A stretch of 64,000 nt of DNA from assembly GCF_001420005.1 (NCBI RefSeq), contig NZ_LJAK01000002.1, positions 62,001 through 126,000 of the forward strand. The letters are read 5' to 3'. The notes under the pieces were generated by a model. It saw nothing but the letters and a program-made list of their open reading frames with translations, was not told the origin of the DNA and ran no database searches. Source of the stretch: Loktanella sp. 3ANDIMAR09. GTDB lineage: Bacteria > Pseudomonadota > Alphaproteobacteria > Rhodobacterales > Rhodobacteraceae. The translations under genes and the position numbers were made by a program. This document shows, piece by piece, positions 35,346 through 44,830 of the stretch; position 1 is the first letter of the stretch, and each line of letters opens with the position of its first letter.

Positions 35346-35654
35346 ACAGAATTCCCATTTTAGGCGTTGCCGGATGATGAGTGACATGGCACAACTGGCT
35401 CACGGTAACGACGGGCAGACAAACAAGGGGCGCCAAAGACCCCACCGGCAAAAAGTCAGGTTTCATACAGGCCTCGTTTTTACTGCAAAAAGCGATCCGG
35501 CGCGCGAGCGAGCAGACATCCCCCCAGATGGCGCGCGCAGCTGGTCCCGCCCTTACTCCAAAGGGCACGAGACGGCGGGTTGAGTAGTGGCAGCTAACTC
35601 AATCCGCCGTTTCCACATTCAAGGACGCATTTGGGGCGGGCAGGAAGGATCACG
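35346..35654. other. non-coding leader region before mraZ
   Basis: About 300 bp with no supported gene; short open frames here lack ribosome sites and family motifs. It includes GC-rich inverted pieces such as GGCGCGCGAGCGAGC and the AGGAAGGA ribosome site of mraZ (35642-35649). It probably contains the dcw promoter and a long 5' leader. No riboswitch or typical MraZ operator (TGGG repeats with 5-bp spacing) could be recognised. Confidence 0.4.
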
Positions 35655-36146
35655 GTGGACCTGGGTTTTACAGGCCAGTTTCAGTCGAAAGTGGATGGGA
35701 AGGGACGCATGTCCATCCCGGCCAAATTTCGTCGCGTGATCGAGGCCGGCGACCCCGAATGGTCCCCCGACAAACCCATGCAGGCCAAGATCCTGTTCGG
35801 CAATCACCTGGGCGAGAGCCTGCAGATCATGACCATGACCGAATTCAACGCCAAGATGCGGCGCATTCTGGACATGCCCGACAGCAACCCCAACAAATCC
35901 AAGCTGCGCCGCCTGTTCATGGGCTATTCGGACGAGCTGACCGTCGACAAGGACGGGCGCGTCGTGATGCCGCTGGCGTTTCGCAAGAAGTTGGGCATCG
36001 TCGAGGGTGAGCTGAAATTCATGGGGCAGGGCGATTCATTCCAGATCTGGAAGCTCGAGAACTTTGAAGGCGAGGTTGACGCCCCGCTGGATGACTGGAT
36101 CGAAGAGCAGGGTGCCGATTTCGACCCGATGAGCCTGGTCGAGTAG
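35655..36146 (+). CDS. mraZ: MraZ, division/cell-wall cluster regulator
   Basis: 163 aa from a GTG at 35655 with GGAAGGA 7 bases ahead. Two MraZ (AbrB-like) domains: DGKGRMSIPAKFRRVIE in the first, DKDGRVVMPLAFRKKLGI in the second. MraZ forms rings and binds upstream of its own operon. It is the first gene of the dcw cluster, 9 bases before rsmH. Confidence 0.94.
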   Translation: MDLGFTGQFQSKVDGKGRMSIPAKFRRVIEAGDPEWSPDKPMQAKILFGNHLGESLQIMTMTEFNAKMRRILDMPDSNPNKSKLRRLFMGYSDELTVDKDGRVVMPLAFRKKLGIVEGELKFMGQGDSFQIWKLENFEGEVDAPLDDWIEEQGADFDPMSLVE

Positions 36147-36155
36147 GTCGAACGC

Positions 36156-37127
36156 ATGTCATCTGCCAGCGACGCCCCCCACATTCCGGTTCTGATCAAC
36201 GCGATTATCGACGCCTGTGCGCCGATAGGCGGCACCTGGCTGGACGGCACATTCGGGGCGGGCGGATACACCCGCCGCCTGCTGGATGCCGGCGCTGACC
36301 GGGTCATCGCGGTGGATCGTGATCCACTGGCGTTCGAAATGGCGCAGGACTGGATCGCAGGCTACGGCGACCGCATCACCTGTGTCGCCGGCGAATTTTC
36401 CAAACTCGACACCTATGCGCAGGACCTCGACGGTGTGGTGCTGGATCTGGGCGTGTCGTCGATGCAGCTGGACCTGGCAGAGCGCGGGTTTTCGTTCATG
36501 CGTGACGGCCCGCTGGACATGCGCATGTCGCAATCGGGTCCTTCGGCCGCTGATCTGGTGAACGCGGCCGAGGAATCGGAACTGGCCGACATCATCTATT
36601 TATATGGCGAGGAACGGATGAGCCGCCGCATCGCGCGGTCGATCGTTGCGGCCCGGCCCATCACGACCACGCTGCAACTGGCGAAAATCGTGGAATCCTG
36701 CCTGCCGCGCGCCAAACCGAACCAGTCGCACCCTGCGACGCGAACGTTTCAGGCGCTGCGCATCGCGGTGAATGACGAATACGGTGAATTGGCCGAAGGC
36801 CTGATGGCGGCTGAACGCGCATTGCGGCCCGGTGGCCAGCTGGCCGTCGTGACCTTTCATTCGGTCGAGGACCGGATGGCCAAACGGTTCATCCAGGCGC
36901 GCAGCGGCACAACGGCCAATGCCAACCGCTATGCCCCCGCACTGGAAGAGGTCACACCTGCCTTTACCCAGAAAACCCGCAAGGCGATCGCGGCGGATGC
37001 CGCAGAGGTCGCGGCCAACCCCCGTGCACGCTCTGCCAAATTGCGGGTCGCCACCCGCACCGACGCCCCGGCCGAATCCATCGCCCGCGCCGATCTGGGC
37101 ATGCCGTTGAGGAAATCAGAACGATGA
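36156..37127 (+). CDS. rsmH: 16S rRNA (cytosine-1402-N4)-methyltransferase
   Basis: 323 aa. [13 protein letters not shown] at the start, [16 protein letters not shown] (S-adenosylmethionine site), [26 protein letters not shown] and [17 protein letters not shown] are all RsmH signatures. It methylates C1402 in the ribosomal decoding centre. Overlaps ftsL in ATGA. Confidence 0.97.
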   Translation: MSSASDAPHIPVLINAIIDACAPIGGTWLDGTFGAGGYTRRLLDAGADRVIAVDRDPLAFEMAQDWIAGYGDRITCVAGEFSKLDTYAQDLDGVVLDLGVSSMQLDLAERGFSFMRDGPLDMRMSQSGPSAADLVNAAEESELADIIYLYGEERMSRRIARSIVAARPITTTLQLAKIVESCLPRAKPNQSHPATRTFQALRIAVNDEYGELAEGLMAAERALRPGGQLAVVTFHSVEDRMAKRFIQARSGTTANANRYAPALEEVTPAFTQKTRKAIAADAAEVAANPRARSAKLRVATRTDAPAESIARADLGMPLRKSER

Positions 37128-37486
37128 TGCGTTTCGTGATGTATATTGCGGCTGCCCTGGCCGTGATGGGGCTTGGGTTCTGGGCCTATCAGGAAAACTA
37201 TCGCACGCAGACAGCGATCAAGGATGTCCGCCGGCTTCAGGCGCAGATCGGCGATGCGCATGAACGTCTGGGCATGTTGCGTGCGGAATGGGCCTATCTG
37301 AACCGCCCGGACCGCCTGAACGATCTGGCAGAGCTGAATTTTGACCGGCTGGGTCTGCTGCCGTTGTCGCCCGACAGCTTTGGTGACGCGCGCTATATCG
37401 TCTATCCGATCCCCGATATCCTGCCGATCACCAACCCCATCGATGTGACCTCGATCGGTCCATCCAGCGAGGAGGACCCGTTGTGA
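37124..37486 (+). CDS. ftsL: cell division protein FtsL
   Basis: 120 aa. One N-terminal membrane helix (residues about 5-22) and a periplasmic coiled-coil stretch ([37 protein letters not shown]), then a short tail. Assigned from topology and position between rsmH and ftsI; FtsL sequences are poorly conserved. It works with FtsQ and FtsB at the septum. Overlaps ftsI in GTGA. Confidence 0.88.
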   Translation: MMRFVMYIAAALAVMGLGFWAYQENYRTQTAIKDVRRLQAQIGDAHERLGMLRAEWAYLNRPDRLNDLAELNFDRLGLLPLSPDSFGDARYIVYPIPDILPITNPIDVTSIGPSSEEDPL

Positions 37487-39267
37487 TCCGCACGCCGCTG
37501 CGCCCGCTTGCCCGCGTTCTCAAGGCCCGCGAGACGGGCGAGGACCCGTCTGTCATCGAAAAGGAAAACCTGCGCCTGCGTCACGAGGCGATGGCCGATC
37601 GCAGCCGCGCCCGGGCGGAATCGCGTTTGCTTCTCCTCGGGGCTGCCTTTGCCTTGGCCTTTGGAACCATCGGGGTGCGGATGTCCACGCTGGCCGCCTC
37701 TATGCCAGAGGAACCGCGCGTCGTGGACAGCGGCAATCCGATCATCGGCCAGAGGGCCGACATCGTGGATCGCAACGGCCGTATTCTGGCGACGAACCTC
37801 GCGACACATGCATTGTACGCGCAGCCGCACCAGATGATCGAACCCGAACGCGCGGCCCGCGAGCTGGCTCAGATCTTTCCCGATCTGAACGAAGAACGGC
37901 TGCTGAAGGATTTTACCGGCGCGCGGAAATTCGTCTGGGTCCGCCGCCAGATTTCGCCCGAACAATTGCAGCAGGTGCACGACATCGGATCGCCGGGCCT
38001 GTTGTTTGGTCCGCGCGAAATGCGACTGTATCCCAACGGACCGATTGCGGCGCATGTGCTGGGCGGCGCGTCCTATGGGCGCGAGGGCGTGTCCAGCGCC
38101 GAGGTCATCGGTGTTGCCGGGATCGAACGCCGGTTTGACGACCTGCTGCGTGATCCCGCCAACGAAGGCGCACCACTGGAATTGTCGCTGGATCTGACCG
38201 TGCAGGCCGCTGCCGAAGAGGTTCTGGCGGGGGGTATGGCCCTGCTGAATGCCAAGGGTGCGGCATCCATCATCATGGATATCCATTCCGGAGAGATCAT
38301 TTCGCTGGCCTCTTTGCCGGATTTCGATCCCAACAATCGCCCGCCCGTGCTGACCACGGGCGACCAGTCCGACAGTCCGCTGTTCAATCGTGCGGTGCAG
38401 GGGGTCTATGAACTTGGCTCGACGTTCAAGATTTTTGCCGTGGCACAGGCGATGGAACTGGGGCTGATCAATCCTGCGACGATGATCGACACCACGGGAC
38501 CGCTGACCTTTGGTCGCCAACGGATCCGCGATTTTCACCGCATGGACCCCGCCATGACTGCGACCGACGTGATCGTGGAATCGTCCAACACCGGCACGGC
38601 CCGCATCGCGCTTCAGATCGGCGGCCAGCGGCAAAAGGATTTCCTTGCAGACCTGGGCCTGACCGAACCCACGCTGATCGAATTGTCAGAGGCCCCGTCA
38701 GGGCGTCCCCTGCTGCCACCGCGCTGGGGCGAGGTGAACACGGCCACGATTTCATTCGGTCACGGAATCTCGACCTCGCCGCTGCATCTGGCACAGGCCT
38801 ATGCGATTATCGCCAACGGCGGCACGCGGGTGACACCGACCCTGTTGCGGCGTGATGCGGCGCAGGTCGGTCCGCGCGTCATGCGGCCAGAGGTCGCCCA
38901 AAGATCCGTCGACATGTTGCGACAGGTGGTGACTCGGGGCACCGCATCAATGGGCGAGGTCGCGGGCTATCAGGTCGCGGGCAAGACCGGCACCGCCGAC
39001 AAACCAAAAGCAAACGGCGGCGGCTATTACGACGACAAGACCATCACGACCTTTGCGTCGCTCTTTCCCGCATCTGATCCGCAGTATGTGGTGGTCGTGA
39101 CCTTGGACGAACCCGTCGAAAGTGCGGGCGACGATCCCCGGCGCACGGCCGGTTGGACCGCGGTGCCGGTCGCGGCGGAAATGATACGGCGCGTCGCACC
39201 GCTGATGGGGATCAGACCACAGATTGAACCCACCGTGCAGGCTAGTGTAACACTCTCCTCGAACTGA
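37483..39267 (+). CDS. ftsI: septal peptidoglycan transpeptidase FtsI (PBP3)
   Basis: 594 aa from a GTG that overlaps the ftsL stop. One membrane helix near residues 45-65, a dimerisation domain (GNPIIGQRADIVDRNGRILATNL), and the transpeptidase domain with SxxK (Ser313 in LGSTFK), SxN (ESSNTGT) and KTG (AGKTGTADKP). It cross-links septal peptidoglycan with FtsW as glycosyltransferase. Confidence 0.95.
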   Translation: MIRTPLRPLARVLKARETGEDPSVIEKENLRLRHEAMADRSRARAESRLLLLGAAFALAFGTIGVRMSTLAASMPEEPRVVDSGNPIIGQRADIVDRNGRILATNLATHALYAQPHQMIEPERAARELAQIFPDLNEERLLKDFTGARKFVWVRRQISPEQLQQVHDIGSPGLLFGPREMRLYPNGPIAAHVLGGASYGREGVSSAEVIGVAGIERRFDDLLRDPANEGAPLELSLDLTVQAAAEEVLAGGMALLNAKGAASIIMDIHSGEIISLASLPDFDPNNRPPVLTTGDQSDSPLFNRAVQGVYELGSTFKIFAVAQAMELGLINPATMIDTTGPLTFGRQRIRDFHRMDPAMTATDVIVESSNTGTARIALQIGGQRQKDFLADLGLTEPTLIELSEAPSGRPLLPPRWGEVNTATISFGHGISTSPLHLAQAYAIIANGGTRVTPTLLRRDAAQVGPRVMRPEVAQRSVDMLRQVVTRGTASMGEVAGYQVAGKTGTADKPKANGGGYYDDKTITTFASLFPASDPQYVVVVTLDEPVESAGDDPRRTAGWTAVPVAAEMIRRVAPLMGIRPQIEPTVQASVTLSSN

Positions 39268-39286
39268 CGCCCGCCGGAGAACGACA

Positions 39287-40780
39287 ATGTCCGAGATCAA
39301 GACCCTGCTGGACCTCGGGCTGCACGCGCGAGGTGGTCGGAACCCCCGTATTCTGGGTGTCGAAACCGACAGCCGCGCGGTCAAGCGCGGTTATCTGTTC
39401 GCAGCTCTGCCGGGCACGACGGTCCACGGTGCGGCCTACGTCGAAAAGGCGCTGTCCCAAGGGGCCGCTGCCATCCTGACGGATGCCGCAGGTGCGGCAC
39501 TTGCTGCCGATGCGCTGGCTGCCAGCGATGTGGCGCTGATCGTCGCACAGGACCCGCGTCAGGCGCTGGCGCAGACCGCGTCGCTGTGGTTCGGGGCCCA
39601 CCCCGAGGTCATGGTCGCCGTCACTGGCACGAACGGGAAAACCTCGGTCTCGACCTTTACCCGGCAGATCTGGGAACTGCTGGGCTATGCGGGGATCAAC
39701 CTGGGCACCACGGGGGTCGAGGGCGCATGGACAGCACCCCTGCATCACACCACCCCCGATCCGGTCACGCTGCACCGTGTGCTGGCCGAGGCCGAAGAGG
39801 ACGGCGTGACCCATGCCGCGATGGAAGCATCATCGCATGGACTGGATCAGCGGCGGCTGGACGGCGTCGTGCTGGCGGCTGCCGGTTTCACGAACTTTAC
39901 CCAGGACCACCTGGACTATCATGAAACCTTTGACGCCTATTTCGAGGCCAAGATGGGCCTGTTCACCCGGGTGCTGACGCAGGACGGCGTGGCGGTCATC
40001 AACCTTGACGATCCACGCGGCCAAGAGGTCGCCAGCCTGTGCACCGCCCGCGGGATCGAGGTGATCGGCACGGGCCGCAGCCCCGATGCGCGGTTGCGGA
40101 TCGTGGGCCAGCGTTTCGATGATACCGGCCAGGATCTGCAGCTGATGTGGCAGGATCGTCCGTTCCGGGCGCGTCTGAACCTGATCGGCGGATTTCAGGC
40201 CGACAACGTCGTCGTGGCCTGTGGTCTGGCGATCGCGGCGGGTGCCATTGCCGGGGATGTGTTTGCGACGCTGGACAGGCTGACGACCGTCCGGGGCCGG
40301 ATGCAGCTGGTGGCGACCCGTGAAAACGGCGCGCCGGTCTTTGTCGATTATGCGCATACCCCGGATGCGATCCAGACGGCCCTGCGCGCGATGCGGCCAC
40401 ATGTGATGGGTCGGATCGTCGTGGTCGTGGGGGCCGGTGGTGATCGCGACAAGGGCAAACGCCCGCTGATGGGGCAGGCGGCCGCCGCCAATGCCGATCT
40501 GGTGGTGGTGACCGACGACAACCCCCGGTCCGAAAGGCCCGCCGATATCCGGGCGGCTGTCCTGTCAGGGGCAACCGCAGAAAACAGCGCCGAAGTGATC
40601 GAGGTGGGTGACCGGGCCGAGGCGATCCTGCGCGGGATCGACGCGCTTGGCCCCGGCGATGCGCTGCTGATCGCCGGCAAGGGACATGAGACAGGTCAGG
40701 TCGTGGGCGACACGGTGCTGCCATTCGACGATGCCGAACAGGCCAGTGTCGCGGTCGCCGCACTGGAGGGGCGGATATGA
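39287..40780 (+). CDS. murE: UDP-MurNAc-tripeptide synthetase MurE
   Basis: 497 aa Mur ligase. ATP loop VTGTNGKTSVSTFTRQ, carbamylated-lysine region HAAMEASSHGL, and DDNPRSERP near the C-terminus. The DNPR motif is typical of enzymes that add meso-diaminopimelate to UDP-MurNAc-Ala-Glu. Overlaps murF in ATGA. Confidence 0.96.
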   Translation: MSEIKTLLDLGLHARGGRNPRILGVETDSRAVKRGYLFAALPGTTVHGAAYVEKALSQGAAAILTDAAGAALAADALAASDVALIVAQDPRQALAQTASLWFGAHPEVMVAVTGTNGKTSVSTFTRQIWELLGYAGINLGTTGVEGAWTAPLHHTTPDPVTLHRVLAEAEEDGVTHAAMEASSHGLDQRRLDGVVLAAAGFTNFTQDHLDYHETFDAYFEAKMGLFTRVLTQDGVAVINLDDPRGQEVASLCTARGIEVIGTGRSPDARLRIVGQRFDDTGQDLQLMWQDRPFRARLNLIGGFQADNVVVACGLAIAAGAIAGDVFATLDRLTTVRGRMQLVATRENGAPVFVDYAHTPDAIQTALRAMRPHVMGRIVVVVGAGGDRDKGKRPLMGQAAAANADLVVVTDDNPRSERPADIRAAVLSGATAENSAEVIEVGDRAEAILRGIDALGPGDALLIAGKGHETGQVVGDTVLPFDDAEQASVAVAALEGRI

Positions 40781-42192
40781 CCGTGTTGTGGACCAGTGCC
40801 GATGCGGTAGCGGCCACCGGCGGCACGACGACGGCAGACTGGCAGGCGCAGGGCGTGTCGATCGATACCCGCACGATCCGGCCGGGCGATCTGTTCGTGG
40901 CGCTGACTGCTGCCCGTGACGGTCATGATTTCGTGGCCCAGGCGCTTGAAAAAGGGGCCGCTGCGGCCCTTGTCACCCATCGGCCCGCCGGGGTTGCCGA
41001 TGACGCGCCCTTGTTGATTGTGGATGATGTTCTGGGCGGGCTGGTTGATCTTGCGCGCTTTGCGCGCGCGCGCACGGCTGCGCGGATCGTGGCTGTCACC
41101 GGATCGGTGGGCAAGACGTCGATCAAGGAAATGCTGCGTGCAGCACTTGCCCCGCAGGGGACGACCCATGCCGCAGAGGCGTCCTACAACAACCACTGGG
41201 GTGTGCCGCTGACACTGGCCCGGATGCCTGCCGATTGCACCTATGCGGTGATCGAGATCGGCATGAGCAATCCCGGCGAAATCGCACCGCTGTCGCGGCT
41301 GACGCGGCCGCATGTGGCCCTGGTCACCACGGTTGCCGCAGCCCACCTCGAGGCGTTCGAGAATCTGGCGGGCATCGCCCATGAAAAGGCGTCCATCGTC
41401 GCGGGTCTGGCCACGGGTGGCACCGCAGTTCTGAATGCGGACTTGGACACATCCGACATCTTGCGCGATGTTGCCGCGCAATCCGGCGCTGAAATTATCA
41501 CATTTGGAACCTCGGGCGATTGGCAGGTCGGTGATGTGCGCATCACGGATGCGGCCACGATCATCGCGGCCCGGCATGCCGGAACAGACTATCTGTGCAA
41601 ACTGTCCGTGCCTGGCCGCCATTTCGCCATGAACGCCGTCGCGGTTCTGGCCGTGTCCGATGCACTGGGCGCGGACCCCGCGCAATCGGCCATGAACCTG
41701 GGCCAATGGCTGCCGCCGCAGGGGCGCGGCACGCGCGAACAGGTGATCGTCGACCAAGGCGAAGAAAGTGGCACGATTGACCTGATCGACGATGCCTTTA
41801 ACGCCAATCCCACGTCGATGACGGCAGCGCTGGAAGTTCTGGCCGCCAGCACACCGCGCGATGGCGTGGGCCTGATCCAGACGGGCCGCCGTATCGCGAT
41901 CCTGGGGGACATGCTGGAACTGGGACCGGACGAAATGCAGATGCACGCGGACCTTGCGGCTTGCCCGCATCTGGCTGCGCTGACCACGGTTCACTGTGCG
42001 GGGCCGCGCATGCGCGCCTTGTTCGACGCCCTCCCGGCTGATCAGCGTGGCCAATGGACACCGAATGCCGATGACATGGCGGATGCCGTCATGGGCCTGA
42101 TCGACGCAGGCGATGTCGTGCTGGTCAAGGGGTCCAAGGGATCGCAGGTCTCTCGCGTCGTTGACGCCATCCGAAAACTCGGGCATCGCTGA
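40777..42192 (+). CDS. murF: UDP-MurNAc-pentapeptide synthetase MurF
   Basis: 471 aa Mur ligase: VSIDTRTIRPGDLFVAL, ATP loop VTGSVGKTSIKEML, NNHWGVPLTLARMP, and DDAFNANPTSMTAAL. It adds D-Ala-D-Ala to the UDP-MurNAc-tripeptide. Next gene mraY follows after 27 bp. Confidence 0.96.
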   Translation: MTVLWTSADAVAATGGTTTADWQAQGVSIDTRTIRPGDLFVALTAARDGHDFVAQALEKGAAAALVTHRPAGVADDAPLLIVDDVLGGLVDLARFARARTAARIVAVTGSVGKTSIKEMLRAALAPQGTTHAAEASYNNHWGVPLTLARMPADCTYAVIEIGMSNPGEIAPLSRLTRPHVALVTTVAAAHLEAFENLAGIAHEKASIVAGLATGGTAVLNADLDTSDILRDVAAQSGAEIITFGTSGDWQVGDVRITDAATIIAARHAGTDYLCKLSVPGRHFAMNAVAVLAVSDALGADPAQSAMNLGQWLPPQGRGTREQVIVDQGEESGTIDLIDDAFNANPTSMTAALEVLAASTPRDGVGLIQTGRRIAILGDMLELGPDEMQMHADLAACPHLAALTTVHCAGPRMRALFDALPADQRGQWTPNADDMADAVMGLIDAGDVVLVKGSKGSQVSRVVDAIRKLGHR

Positions 42193-42219
42193 CGCGCGGT
42201 CCAGCAAGGGAACCACATT

Positions 42220-43302
42220 ATGCTTTACTGGCTCACAGCCCTGTCAGACGGCGGCGATTTTTTCAATCTTTTCCGTTACATCACCTTCCGCGCCGGTGGT
42301 GCATTCATGACGGCGCTGGTGTTCGGGTTCATCTTTGGCCTGCCCTTGATCAATGTTCTGCGCCGCACGCAGGGCAAGGGCCAGCCGATCCGCAGTGACG
42401 GCCCCGAGGGGCATTTCGTCAAGGCGGGCACCCCGACCATGGGTGGGCTGCTGATCGTGGGGGCGCTGACGACCTCGACACTTTTGTGGGCGCGCTGGGA
42501 CAACCCCTACATCTGGATGGTGCTGTTCGTGACGCTGGGCTTTGCGGCGATCGGCTTTGCCGATGATTACGCCAAGGTCAGCAAACAGAAAACCGACGGC
42601 GTCCCCGGCAAGGTGCGTCTGGGTCTGGGGTTTGCCATTGCGGCAATTGCGGCCCTCTGGGCATCGTATTTTCACCCCGAGACCCTGCAATTCCAGCTGG
42701 CGGTGCCGGTTTTCAAGGATGTGCTGATCAACCTCAGTTTCTTTTTCGTGCCCTTCGCGATGATCGTGATCGTGGGGGCCGCCAACGCCGTCAACCTGAC
42801 GGACGGGCTGGACGGGCTGGCCATCATGCCTGCGATGATCGCGGCTGGCACCTTTGGCATCATTGCGTATTTTGTTGGACGTGTGGATTTCGCGGATTCG
42901 CTTGGCCTGCATTACGTGGCGGATTCCGGCGAGATCCTGATTTTCTGTGCGGGTCTGATCGGTGGGGGGCTGGGGTTCTTGTGGTATAACGCGCCGCCGG
43001 CTGCCGTGTTCATGGGGGATACCGGGTCGCTGGCCCTGGGCGGTGCGCTGGGTGCAATCGCCGTGGCGACAAAGCACGAAATCGTTCTGGCCATCGTTGG
43101 CGGCCTGTTCGTGGTCGAGGCGCTGTCGGTGATCATCCAGGTGTTGTATTTCAAGCGGACAGGCAAACGCGTGTTCCTGATGGCCCCGATCCACCATCAC
43201 TACGAGAAAAAGGGCTGGGCCGAGCCGCAGATCGTGATCCGGTTCTGGATCATTGCCCTGATCCTCGCGATGATCGGTCTTGCTACACTCAAGGTGCGGT
43301 AG
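42220..43302 (+). CDS. mraY: phospho-MurNAc-pentapeptide transferase MraY
   Basis: 360 aa polytopic membrane protein of about ten helices. Conserved cytoplasmic loops: [32 protein letters not shown] and [11 protein letters not shown], and near the C-terminus [15 protein letters not shown]. It makes lipid I from UDP-MurNAc-pentapeptide and undecaprenyl phosphate. Confidence 0.97.
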   Translation: MLYWLTALSDGGDFFNLFRYITFRAGGAFMTALVFGFIFGLPLINVLRRTQGKGQPIRSDGPEGHFVKAGTPTMGGLLIVGALTTSTLLWARWDNPYIWMVLFVTLGFAAIGFADDYAKVSKQKTDGVPGKVRLGLGFAIAAIAALWASYFHPETLQFQLAVPVFKDVLINLSFFFVPFAMIVIVGAANAVNLTDGLDGLAIMPAMIAAGTFGIIAYFVGRVDFADSLGLHYVADSGEILIFCAGLIGGGLGFLWYNAPPAAVFMGDTGSLALGGALGAIAVATKHEIVLAIVGGLFVVEALSVIIQVLYFKRTGKRVFLMAPIHHHYEKKGWAEPQIVIRFWIIALILAMIGLATLKVR

Positions 43303-43327
43303 ACCCGCCCCAGCGAAAGGCATTGTC

Positions 43328-44725
43328 ATGATCCCCGTTCAGGGTTTTGCGGACCAATCCGTTGCGGTTCTTGGCCTGGGGCGATCCGGCCTTGCGGCAG
43401 CACAAGCGCTGCGTGCGGGCGGGGCGCGGGCCATCGTCTGGGACGACAGCCCGCGTGGACGCGAGACAGCAGAGCTGGAGGGTTTCGAGGTCCGCGACCT
43501 GACACGGCCCGGCGCATTTGACGGAATTGCGGCGCTGATCGTCAGCCCCGGCATCGCGCATCTGTATCCGGCCCCCAACCCCGTCATCGCGGCCGCCTGG
43601 GATGCGGGCGTGCCGGTCGACAATGACATCGGCCTGTTTTTCCGGTCCTTTGCTACCGACGATTGGGATGGGTTCGACACGCAGCCACGTGTGATAGCGA
43701 TCACCGGCAGCAACGGCAAATCCACCACCTCGGCGCTGTTGCATCACATTCTGGCTGAAAACGGTAGACCGACGCAGCTGGCGGGCAACATCGGGCGTGG
43801 TGTGCTGGATATCGAACCCGCCCACGACGGAGAGGTGGTCGTGCTGGAGCTGTCGTCCTACCAGACCGAACTTGCGCGGCATCTGACCCCGGATGTGGCT
43901 GTGCTGACCAATATCTCGCCGGATCATCTGGACCGCCATGCAGGTCTGGGCGGCTATTTCGCGGCCAAGCGGCGGCTGTTTTCCGAAGGTGGCCCGGACC
44001 GCGCGGTGATCGGCGTGGACGAGGATGAGGGACGGTATCTGGCCAACCAGCTGGTTGCCGATGTCAGTGATGACCGGCTGATCCGCGTGTCTGTCACGCG
44101 CAAGCTGGCGGATGGCTGGACGGTTTGCGCGAAAAAGGGGTTCCTGACCGAAAACAGGCGCGGCCGCCAGGTGGCGTCCATCGACCTGCGTGCAATCGCC
44201 GGACTGCCGGGGGCGCATAACCACCAGAACGCCTGTTGCGCCTACGCTGCGGCCAGAACGCTGGGCCTTGGGCCGCGCGGGATCGAGGCTGCGATGCGCA
44301 GCTATCCCGGTCTGCCGCACCGGTCGCAGGTCGTGGCCGAACGGGATGGTGTGACCTATGTAAACGACAGCAAGGCCACGAACGTGGATGCCGCGGCTCA
44401 GGCACTTCAGGCCTTTGGCCGAATCCGGTGGATCTGTGGTGGATTGCAAAAGGAAGGCGGTCTGGACGGGCTGCTGCCGCATCTGGGTTCCGTGGCCAAG
44501 GCCTATGTCATCGGCCGCGAGGCAGAGGATTTCGCCCGCCAGCTGACGGGGGTCACGGCGTCGATCTGCACGACGATGGACCGGGCGGTGGCCGAGGCCA
44601 TGGCCGAGGCTGAACCCGGCGATGTGGTCCTGCTGGCACCGGCCTGCGCGTCATTCGATCAATACGACAGCTTTGCCGCGCGTGGCGATCATTTCGCGGA
44701 ACTGGTCACGGACGCATTGCGCTAA
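43328..44725 (+). CDS. murD: UDP-MurNAc-L-Ala-D-Glu ligase MurD
   Basis: 465 aa from the ATG at 43328, with GAAAGG ahead; an in-frame longer reading from 43280 runs into mra[18 protein letters not shown] nucleotide fold, ATP loop [25 protein letters not shown], and [12 protein letters not shown]. It adds D-glutamate. A repeat and an opposite-strand gene then interrupt the cluster. Confidence 0.96.
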   Translation: MIPVQGFADQSVAVLGLGRSGLAAAQALRAGGARAIVWDDSPRGRETAELEGFEVRDLTRPGAFDGIAALIVSPGIAHLYPAPNPVIAAAWDAGVPVDNDIGLFFRSFATDDWDGFDTQPRVIAITGSNGKSTTSALLHHILAENGRPTQLAGNIGRGVLDIEPAHDGEVVVLELSSYQTELARHLTPDVAVLTNISPDHLDRHAGLGGYFAAKRRLFSEGGPDRAVIGVDEDEGRYLANQLVADVSDDRLIRVSVTRKLADGWTVCAKKGFLTENRRGRQVASIDLRAIAGLPGAHNHQNACCAYAAARTLGLGPRGIEAAMRSYPGLPHRSQVVAERDGVTYVNDSKATNVDAAAQALQAFGRIRWICGGLQKEGGLDGLLPHLGSVAKAYVIGREAEDFARQLTGVTASICTTMDRAVAEAMAEAEPGDVVLLAPACASFDQYDSFAARGDHFAELVTDALR

Positions 44726-44760
44726 CAGCCGCGGACCCGTGCCGTGGAGAGCTGCGACCG

Positions 44761-44830
44761 GGTGTTGCAGGGGGCGCTCCCCCCGGCGCTTGCGCGCCTC
44801 CCCCGGAGTATTTCAGGCAAGATGATGCGC
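44761..44830 (-). repeat. GC-rich palindromic repeat, copy C
   Basis: Inverted relative to copy B. Read on minus it has ATCATCTTGCCTGAAATACTCCGGGGGAG by parts: ATCATCTTGCC, TGAAATACTCCGGGGGAG, and GGGGGAGCGCCCCC. It overlaps the last five codons and stop (44813) of the FAD-enzyme gene, so the repeat supplies that protein's end (HHLA and stop). Confidence 0.75.

Noticed and set aside
35012-35654. Chromosomal replication origin
   Set aside because: Only two perfect DnaA boxes and no dnaA, parAB, gidA or hemE nearby; the site lies before mraZ. A regulatory or DnaA-titration site fits better, though a GC-skew plot would settle it.
35600-35654. Classical MraZ operator (TGGG repeats)
   Set aside because: TGGGGCGGGC is present, but not three repeats at the required spacing.
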